DNA of 64,000 bases from NCBI RefSeq assembly GCF_024055575.1, contig NZ_JAMXOE010000001.1, forward strand, positions 372,001 through 436,000, written 5' to 3'. The notes under the pieces were generated by a model. That model searched no databases. It worked only from the letters and a program-made list of their open reading frames with translations, and was not told the origin of the DNA. A program made the position numbers and the translations under genes. Source of the DNA: Mucilaginibacter flavidus. Lineage in GTDB: Bacteria > Bacteroidota > Bacteroidia > Sphingobacteriales > Sphingobacteriaceae. Below, piece after piece: positions 57,996 through 64,000 of the stretch; position 1 is the stretch's first letter, and the number at the start of each line of letters is the position of its first letter.

Positions 57996-58093
57996 ATTGT
58001 CATTGCAAGCGAGGAACGAGTGCGGCAATCGCGAACTTTACAGAGCGGATCTGCATAGTTCGCGGTTGCTTCGTTCCTTTACAGCAATGACAA
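57996..58093. repeat. TTGTCATTGCAAGCGAGG palindrome, copy 3
   Basis: TTGTCATTGCAAGCGAGGAA (57997) and CAGCAATGACAAAT (to 58093) form the outer arms, with GTGCGGCAATCGCGAAC and GTTCGCGGTTGC inside. It is a diverged copy of 36789 and 54222 and lies between converging genes, with T-runs on the plus strand. The inner GAACTTTACAGAG matches the inverse of copy 2's CTCTGTAAAGTTC. Confidence 0.78.
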
Positions 58094-58101
58094 ATTTTTT
58101 A

Positions 58102-59838
58102 TTACACCCCCAAATCCTTCATCACGTTATTCACTTTTTCATCTAATAGCTTATCAGTTTCGGCATATGCTGCTTTGCTGGCCAGCTTGCCATTAACACT
58201 GCAATAGAATTTTATCTTAGGCTCGGTTCCTGAAGGCCGTGCCGAAACAATGGTGCCATCCTCAGTTATAAACTGTAGCACATCGCTGGTTGGCAGTTCA
58301 ATCTTTTTAGTGGTATTGGTCAGTAAATCGGTTTCAATGCCTTTTTCATAGTCCTTAAGCGTAGCCACTTTTGAGCCACCTAACGTAGCCGGCGGGTTGC
58401 TGCGGAACTTCTCCATCATTTCCTTAATCTCTTCTGCTCCGGTTTTTCCTTTTTTAGTGAGGGAAATAAGTTTCTCTTTATAAAAGCCGTATTGCACATA
58501 AGTATCAATCAGGGCCTCAAACAGGCTGCTGCCCTTGTCTTTGTAATAGGCTGTCATTTCTGCAATAAACGCGCTTGATATAATAGCATCTTTATCGCGC
58601 ACCAATTCGCCAATTAAATAGCCATAGCTTTCTTCGCCGCCGCCGATGAAGGTTTGCTTGCCTTCAAATTGGGTCATCAATTCACCGATATACTTAAAGC
58701 CGGTTAAAGTGTTATAGCAGGTTACATTTTTGGCTTTGGCAATAGCATCAATCAGGTTGGTGGTAACGATGGTTTTAACAATATACTCGTTGCCTGTTAA
58801 TTTACCTTTTTCTTCCCACGCGGTTAGCAGGTAGTTGATCAGCATGGTGCCGGTTTGGTTACCGTTTAACAGGATGAACTCGTTGTCAGTATTTTTTACG
58901 GCGATGCCTACGCGGTCGGCATCCGGGTCGGTGGCCAGCACCAGGTCGGCATCCGTTTCCTGTGCTTTTTTAAGGGCCAGGGTCAGTGCTTCCTTTTCTT
59001 CGGGATTTGGATATATTACCGTTGGGAAATTACCATCCGGTGTAATTTGTTCTTCAACCAAAATAACGTTCTCAAAACCAAAACGCTTTAGGGCCTGCGG
59101 AGTAAGTGTAATACCGGTTCCGTGTATCGGTGAGTAAACAATTTTTAAATCTTTCTGGCGCTTAATGGCTTCGGGCGATACAGATAGCTTGGTTATTGCA
59201 TCCAGGTAAAGCTCATCAATCTCTTCGCCTATCTCCTCTATGTTGGCATCTACCCGGTTAAATTTAATATCATCAACACTGCTTATGGCAGCAACTTCGT
59301 CCATCACAGCCTTATCATGCGGCGACACAAACTGCCCGCCATCAGCACCGTAGGCTTTGTAACCATTATACTCTTTAGGGTTATGCGACGCAGTAAGCAT
59401 CACACCACTGCGACAACCCAGGTGGCGCACCGCGAACGAAAGTTCAGGTGTTGGCCGCAGGGCCTTAAAAAAGTAAACGTAAATATCATTAGCCGAAAAC
59501 ACCTCGGCCGTAATGCGCGAAAACAAATCGGCATTGTTACGGCTATCGTGGGCAATGGCAACCTTTACCTTTTCGCCGGGATAGGTTTTTTTCAGGTAAT
59601 TGGCCAAACCTTGCGTTGCAGCGCCAATGGTGTATTTATTAATACGGTTGCTGCCAGGCCCCATGATGCCGCGCAGACCTCCGGTACCAAACTCAAGGTC
59701 GCGGTAAAACGAATCTGTAAGTTCGGTATATGCTTTATTGTCAATTAAAGTTTGTATTTCTTGTTTAACATCAGCGTCATAGTTGCCGGTAAGCCACACG
59801 TTGGCCTTCTGTAAAATTGTTGGGTCTAATTCCTGCAT
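58102..59838 (-). CDS. Phosphoglucomutase/phosphomannomutase (alpha-phosphohexomutase)
   Basis: A 578-residue enzyme that moves phosphate between C1 and C6 of hexoses through a phosphoserine. The active-site loop is TASHNPKEYNGYKAYG (Ser near residue 143), the metal loop DPDADRVGIAV, the sugar loop GGGEESYG and the phosphate-binding loop RPSGTEPKIKFY. Its length fits the larger PGM2-type bacterial/eukaryote-like branch. It could convert mannose-1-P from the GH130 phosphorylase to mannose-6-P, or serve glucose-1-P; the sequence does not decide. The gene reads leftward from a long AT-rich leader. Confidence 0.94.
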   Translation of the reverse strand: MQELDPTILQKANVWLTGNYDADVKQEIQTLIDNKAYTELTDSFYRDLEFGTGGLRGIMGPGSNRINKYTIGAATQGLANYLKKTYPGEKVKVAIAHDSRNNADLFSRITAEVFSANDIYVYFFKALRPTPELSFAVRHLGCRSGVMLTASHNPKEYNGYKAYGADGGQFVSPHDKAVMDEVAAISSVDDIKFNRVDANIEEIGEEIDELYLDAITKLSVSPEAIKRQKDLKIVYSPIHGTGITLTPQALKRFGFENVILVEEQITPDGNFPTVIYPNPEEKEALTLALKKAQETDADLVLATDPDADRVGIAVKNTDNEFILLNGNQTGTMLINYLLTAWEEKGKLTGNEYIVKTIVTTNLIDAIAKAKNVTCYNTLTGFKYIGELMTQFEGKQTFIGGGEESYGYLIGELVRDKDAIISSAFIAEMTAYYKDKGSSLFEALIDTYVQYGFYKEKLISLTKKGKTGAEEIKEMMEKFRSNPPATLGGSKVATLKDYEKGIETDLLTNTTKKIELPTSDVLQFITEDGTIVSARPSGTEPKIKFYCSVNGKLASKAAYAETDKLLDEKVNNVMKDLGV

Positions 59839-60069
59839 AGTAGTATGTATAATGTCGGTTAATCCCGTATTGGGTTACAATCCAAATATGATAATAAAAA
59901 AGTATTTTAAACAGGGGTTGTTTGCAGCAAATAAAAATATTTTGCGATACCGTTGCCACACCTTAATACCTACGACTTCGAAATACGGCCAATAGATGCT
60001 TTTTCGTGCTAAATGACAAAATGAACAATAGTAATTAAATATCTATATTAGTATAAATTAATAAGCCTT

Positions 60070-60267
60070 ATGAAATTAGCATTTTTAAATATCGGGGGTG
60101 CTGAACTTATTTTAATAATTGTAGCTATATTGTTAATAGTGGCGATAGGCCGGTATGGTAAAGACTCGGCATTGGGTTACTGGGGCTCTATTTTGCTGGC
60201 CATATTTACCACGCCAGTTATAGCTTTTATTGTAATTACTTTTCTAAAATTCAGGAAAAGCAGTTAA
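60070..60267 (+). CDS. Small two-helix membrane protein (65 residues)
   Basis: A 65-residue protein with helices AELILIIVAILLIVAI and WGSILLAIFTTPVIAFIVITFL, linked by a Gly/Lys loop (GRYGKDSALGY) and ending in a basic tail. Such proteins are common in Bacteroidota next to phosphomutase or other genes, with unknown function. It has a plausible ATG and an AT-rich leader. Confidence 0.6.
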   Translation: MKLAFLNIGGAELILIIVAILLIVAIGRYGKDSALGYWGSILLAIFTTPVIAFIVITFLKFRKSS

Positions 60268-60342
60268 TCTTACCTCGCTACCCGAATCAAGTATAATCTC
60301 AATAAACATTTGGTTGTTCAAATAACCTTATCTATAAGTTTA

Positions 60343-60525
60343 TTACAATTTTGCATGTATACTATAATTGATAATAATCATCCCCAATGCTACCACACAA
60401 ATAAGTGACAGTATGATCATCATCCATAATATTAATTGTTTCATAAAAGGTTGGCGGTGTTTTAATTTATCCAATTGTAAATTATCCGCCATGTAGTCGG
60501 GTTTGCCGGTGTGTTGAATTTCCAT
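60343..60525 (-). CDS. Small single-helix membrane protein (60 residues)
   Basis: A 60-residue protein with a soluble N terminus (DNLQLDKLKHRQPFM) and one helix (LILWMMIILSLICVVALGMIII). No family recognised. It is read opposite to the preceding small gene, and no clear leader was identified. Support is the hydrophobic pattern only. Confidence 0.5.
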   Translation of the reverse strand: MEIQHTGKPDYMADNLQLDKLKHRQPFMKQLILWMMIILSLICVVALGMIIINYSIHAKL

Positions 60526-60732
60526 AGTGTCAATAATCTATCACTCTAGAAATAACACATACCATGCCAAAGCGAATCAAATTTAATTAGAAAATTAAAT
60601 TATTACTTAAAACTATTATAAAATAGCGAACATTGTCTTGCCTGTCTAGGAAACCTGAGTTGTTTCAAAGAATTTCGTCGGTTTACAGGGCAAATGAGAT
60701 GCTGTTAAAAGGCCAAATCAACATTTATCGAT

Positions 60733-61296
60733 TTAACTTTTATTCAGACTCGCATACCTGTCTTCAGACGGTAAATAACCGCTCGTTTTCAAAATATTGG
60801 CGAGGCGGTTGTAAAAAGCGGGCTCGGTTGGCGTAACGCTGGCCAGGCCGTCAACATATTTATTATACAGGCAAAACAGGGCTGCAATTAAAACTGTATC
60901 GTGTAACTCCAGGTCGGTAGCACCTGCTTGCCTTGCTTTATCCACCAGTTCGGCGCTAACTGTACGGGCATCGGCCTGCACATTGCGGGCTATTTGCAGC
61001 AGGTGTTTCATCTTTTGGCTTACCGGCGCGTTTTCCGGGTCGTTTTTAACCATTTCGGTAGTGGTGCTTTCACCTAAAAGCGCATCGGCAGCAGCAGTAT
61101 GCGCGTTACAGCAAAAATTACATTGGTTGCCCTGCGATACCACGGTGGCAATTAACTCCCGCTCGCCTTCGGTTAACGTCGACTCACCGCGCAGCAATAT
61201 TTGCGTAAGCTGGCGAATGGGCAAAGCGGTATCCTGGCGATAATTCAGCAGACCGGTAATACCGGGCAGGTTGGGGTCTAAGGGTATGTGGGGCAT
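60733..61296 (-). CDS. Carboxymuconolactone decarboxylase/AhpD-like protein
   Basis: A 187-residue protein of the AhpD-like fold. The redox-type pattern QGNQCNFCCNAHTAAADAL (C-x2-C-C-x2-H) near residue 75 matches alkylhydroperoxidase/peroxidase-related carboxymuconolactone decarboxylase proteins. The first helix pair (LTEGERELIATVVSQ) is also typical. It probably acts in peroxide or thiol redox chemistry; the exact substrate is unknown. The gene diverges from the M50-like gene at 61458. Confidence 0.88.
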   Translation of the reverse strand: MPHIPLDPNLPGITGLLNYRQDTALPIRQLTQILLRGESTLTEGERELIATVVSQGNQCNFCCNAHTAAADALLGESTTTEMVKNDPENAPVSQKMKHLLQIARNVQADARTVSAELVDKARQAGATDLELHDTVLIAALFCLYNKYVDGLASVTPTEPAFYNRLANILKTSGYLPSEDRYASLNKS

Positions 61297-61457
61297 GGCG
61301 GTTAAATTTATTGTGCATTTATTAACGGAGTAAATTTATTAAAAAGGCACGAAGGAACGAAGCTGGTGGGCAGACCCTCTCGCCCGGTAAAAAATGCCAT
61401 GTAACCTCCCGTGTTAAACCTGCGTCACAACGCCAACTTTACAAATCGCAATCTAAA

Positions 61458-62186
61458 ATGCCGGGCACGTCCTCTTTACAAATTCAGCTTACTTTCAAAA
61501 ACCTGCTGGTATTTATATTTTTCTTTTTTTTGATGCATGAGCTGCACGAGCTAGCCCATATAATAACCGGCCGGCTGATTTGCGGCTGCTGGGGTACCCG
61601 CGATTTTAATGTATGGGATATCTACACCGACTGCCAGCGACAACACCCTTTGGCTATTTTGGCGACCTTTGCCGGACCGATATTTACGTTTATTATGCTA
61701 TGGCTTGGCAGATATTGGTTAAAATATGGAAAATCGAACGGGGTTAAATCATTTGGTTTGATTTTAATATTGGGTAATATGCAATTTGGACGCATGTATA
61801 TGGCTGCCACCGGATCGGGCGATGAAGTGTGGGGCCTGCGCACATTGTTTTTAAACCACGATCATTCAAATTTACTGATTATAAAAATTGCCGCTTTTGT
61901 TATCGTTTCAGTTATTTGTGTGCCGCCGTTGATAACTGCTTACAAGTTTATTTCAAATAAACGAAAGATTTTAGTTTTCATAGGCTTCCTGGTGATACCT
62001 CTTATTTTAGATACAGTAGTTATTTTGTTATTATTAAACGGAATCCTGCAAAAAGGCCTGTTAAACCAAGTTTGGATTATGGGCACACCTTTGTTAGTTA
62101 CTGCCTGGTTTATTTTGTGTGCTGTAATGGTGTCGATCAACACCGGTTGTTTAAGCCGGTTTGCCAAAAGCACCGTGATTGGATAA
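61458..62186 (+). CDS. M50-like membrane protein with HExxH motif
   Basis: A 242-residue, about six-helix membrane protein. Near the N terminus LMHELHELAHIITGRL contains HELAH (H30-E31-x-x-H34), an HExxH zinc-type motif inside a helix, preceded by a further HEL. The downstream GPIFTFIMLWLG segment is like the second conserved region of site-2-protease relatives, but the usual NxxPxPxxDG motif is not seen. So it is either a diverged M50 relative or a membrane protein with a chance match. No PDZ domain. Confidence 0.6.
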   Translation: MPGTSSLQIQLTFKNLLVFIFFFFLMHELHELAHIITGRLICGCWGTRDFNVWDIYTDCQRQHPLAILATFAGPIFTFIMLWLGRYWLKYGKSNGVKSFGLILILGNMQFGRMYMAATGSGDEVWGLRTLFLNHDHSNLLIIKIAAFVIVSVICVPPLITAYKFISNKRKILVFIGFLVIPLILDTVVILLLLNGILQKGLLNQVWIMGTPLLVTAWFILCAVMVSINTGCLSRFAKSTVIG

Positions 62187-62331
62187 TCCTGTATTCCCAT
62201 ATTTTACTCCTGCTGGCCATTATCAAAATTAAAACCGGCTAATATCCTGCTATCAACTGCAAAATATCAGGCACAATAAATAGTGTTACACCCGTAACTT
62301 TATAACCCGTATATTTATAAATTACCGATTT

Positions 62332-64000
62332 ATGATGATGAATAAGTTGCTTAAATACAGCCTGGTTATATTTTGTGGATTAACAACAGTAAGAGCGCAT
62401 GCCCAATCATACGTACCTGAATGGAATGACGCCCGGATAAAAGTAAAACCGCAGGTGCCCATAAAGGCATATAGCTTTGATTTAAAGGACGTAAAGTTGC
62501 TGCCCGGCCCGTTCAAGCAGGCAATGGAGGCTGATGCCGCTTATTTATTAGCTATTGAGCCCGACAGGCTGCTGGCGGCTTTCCGCGCACATTCCGGTCT
62601 ACAACCCAAAGGCAAAATGTACGGCGGCTGGGAATCATCAGGCCTTGCGGGGCATACGCTGGGGCATTATTTGTCGGCCCTCTCCCTGCATTATGCTTCA
62701 ACCCGCGAGCCTGAGTTTTTAAAGCGGGTAAACTATATTGTTAGCCAACTTAATGAATGCCAGGTAGCCCGCAAAACCGGCTATATTGGCGCCATTCCCA
62801 AAGAAGATACCATCTGGGCCGAGGTTGCCAAAGGCGATATCCGCTCGCACGGCTTCGATTTAAATGGCGGCTGGTCGCCCTGGTACACGGTGCACAAGGT
62901 AATGGCTGGGCTGTTAGATGCTTATTTATATTGCAGCAATACCCAGGCGCTTCAGGTTTGCAAGGGTATGGCCAACTGGACAGGCGAAACCATCAAAAAC
63001 CTTGACGACGAGAAACTGCAAAAAATGATGCTGTGCGAATACGGCGGGATGACGGAAGTACTGGCAAACTTATATGCCATAACCGGCGATAAGAAATACC
63101 TGGCGCTGTCCTATAAATTTTACGATAAAAGCATACTCGACCCGCTTGCCAAAAAGGAGGATATATTGCCGGGCAAACATTCAAACACCCAAATCCCCAA
63201 AATAATTGCCAGCGCCCGCCGATACGAGTTAACGGGCGATGCCAACGACAAAGCCATTGCCGATTTCTTTTGGGAGACGGTAGTTAACAATCACTCCTAC
63301 GCCACCGGCGGCAACAGCAACTACGAATATTTAAGCGAACCGCGCAAGCTGAACGACAAGCTCACAGAAAACACTACGGAAACCTGCAACACTTACAATA
63401 TGCTGAAGCTAACGCGGCATTTGTTTGCAACCGCACCTTCAGCACTGCTGATGGACTACTACGAAAAAGCACTGTATAACCACATACTGGCATCGCAAAA
63501 CCACGAAACCGGGATGATGTGTTATTTTGTGCCGATGCGCATGGGTGGCAAAAAAGAGTACAGCGACCAGTTTGACACCTTTACGTGTTGCGTAGGCTCG
63601 GGCATGGAAAACCATGTTAAATATAACGAGAGCATTTATTCTCGCGGGGCAGATGGTTCGGTTTATGTAAACCTGTTTATTCCGTCGGTTTTAAATTGGA
63701 CCGCTAAGGGTTTGAGTCTGAAGCAGGAAAGCAACCTGCCAGCTAACGACCATATTAGTTTCACTGTAAACACCTCTAAGCCGGGCCCGTTAACTATCCG
63801 CATCCGCAAACCACATTGGGCGATAAATCCCGCCATCAGCATAAATGGCAAACAACAGCCCGTTAAGATTGACGAGCATGGTTACATTGCCATCAGCCGT
63901 AACTGGAAAAATGGTGATAAGATAACCTTCACCGCACCCGAAAATTTATATACCGAGGCACTGCCCGATAACGCCAACCGTCGCGCCTTATTTTACGGTC
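62332..64000 (+). CDS. GH127 beta-L-arabinofuranosidase (DUF1680), cut by right edge
   Basis: About 556 residues are present; the stop lies beyond base 64000. ATG 62332 (three ATGs in a row) gives the signal peptide LLKYSLVIFCGLTTVRAHAQ. The (alpha/alpha)6 barrel shows GKMYGGWESSGLAGHTLGHY near residue 99, LENTTETCNTYNMLKLTRHL-type region (seen as TENTTETCNTYNMLKL) and FDTFTCCVGSGMENHVKY with the nucleophile/zinc cysteines. GH127 enzymes release beta-L-arabinofuranose from hydroxyproline-linked or pectin-associated glycans. The gene follows the M50-like gene by 145 bases. Confidence 0.94.
   Translation, partial: MMMNKLLKYSLVIFCGLTTVRAHAQSYVPEWNDARIKVKPQVPIKAYSFDLKDVKLLPGPFKQAMEADAAYLLAIEPDRLLAAFRAHSGLQPKGKMYGGWESSGLAGHTLGHYLSALSLHYASTREPEFLKRVNYIVSQLNECQVARKTGYIGAIPKEDTIWAEVAKGDIRSHGFDLNGGWSPWYTVHKVMAGLLDAYLYCSNTQALQVCKGMANWTGETIKNLDDEKLQKMMLCEYGGMTEVLANLYAITGDKKYLALSYKFYDKSILDPLAKKEDILPGKHSNTQIPKIIASARRYELTGDANDKAIADFFWETVVNNHSYATGGNSNYEYLSEPRKLNDKLTENTTETCNTYNMLKLTRHLFATAPSALLMDYYEKALYNHILASQNHETGMMCYFVPMRMGGKKEYSDQFDTFTCCVGSGMENHVKYNESIYSRGADGSVYVNLFIPSVLNWTAKGLSLKQESNLPANDHISFTVNTSKPGPLTIRIRKPHWAINPAISINGKQQPVKIDEHGYIAISRNWKNGDKITFTAPENLYTEALPDNANRRALFYG

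Overview
This window is chromosomal DNA of a Bacteroidota bacterium, most likely a soil or plant-associated Sphingobacteriaceae member of the Mucilaginibacter/Pedobacter type. Supporting this are SusC/SusD genes, a TonB-dependent receptor with a carboxypeptidase-like plug extension, a eukaryote-like NADP-isocitrate dehydrogenase, a compact MlaE-MlaF-MlaD operon, -7 promoter boxes of the TAnnTTTG type, many lipoprotein or Sec-exported glycosidases, and many palindromic intergenic repeats. Genus placement is inference; no rRNA or tRNA gene was seen.

Layout. 1-759 is the 3' end of a sensor histidine kinase. 928-9717 is a mannan/galactomannan locus: AraC regulator, SSS symporter, GH130 mannosylglucose phosphorylase, cellobiose 2-epimerase, an unclassified clan GH-A-like lipoprotein hydrolase and a GH27 alpha-galactosidase. 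The likely route is beta-1,4-mannobiose to Man-Glc (epimerase), then to Man-1-P plus glucose (GH130). Man-1-P could pass through a phosphohexomutase (58102-59838 is a candidate) and ManA (17086-18066) to fructose-6-P. 9772-21358 holds mostly housekeeping genes: DUF1275 protein, carbonic anhydrase, P5C dehydrogenase, DUF2911 protein, outer-membrane protein, isocitrate dehydrogenase, ManA and the Mla-type lipid transport operon. 21434-31791 holds a tandem gene duplication, a decayed Rpn-type nuclease gene, a flotillin-like protein, a CatA-like acetyltransferase, a GH51 arabinofuranosidase, and an ECF sigma factor - small protein - ClpP operon.

31880-46307 holds Bcr/CflA and GntP transporters, DinB and VOC proteins, a sterol-desaturase-family protein, DnaX, a Uma2 nuclease, a GH78 rhamnosidase, and a repeat-rich stretch leading to a DPP-IV-type peptidase. 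46716-54049 is a starch-like locus: SusD and SusC on the minus strand, a 1.2-kb gap holding a SusE relic and an orphan terminator, then a plus-strand GH13 lipoprotein amylase. 54358-64000 holds an UPF1-like helicase whose start seems frameshifted, a frameshifted DUF559 nuclease gene between about 80-bp inverted repeats, a DUF3108-like protein, a phosphohexomutase, small membrane proteins, an AhpD-like protein, an M50-like membrane protein, and a GH127 beta-L-arabinofuranosidase running off the right edge.

Most notable: the complete mannobiose epimerase/phosphorylase route with an unclassified secreted hydrolase; the stress-type operon with a complete ClpP; the inverted-repeat-bounded DUF559 unit; the decayed SusE and orphan terminator beside a retained amylase; and several families of dispersed palindromes, three copies of one of them at gene 3' ends. 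All calls come from reading the sequence; no database search was run.
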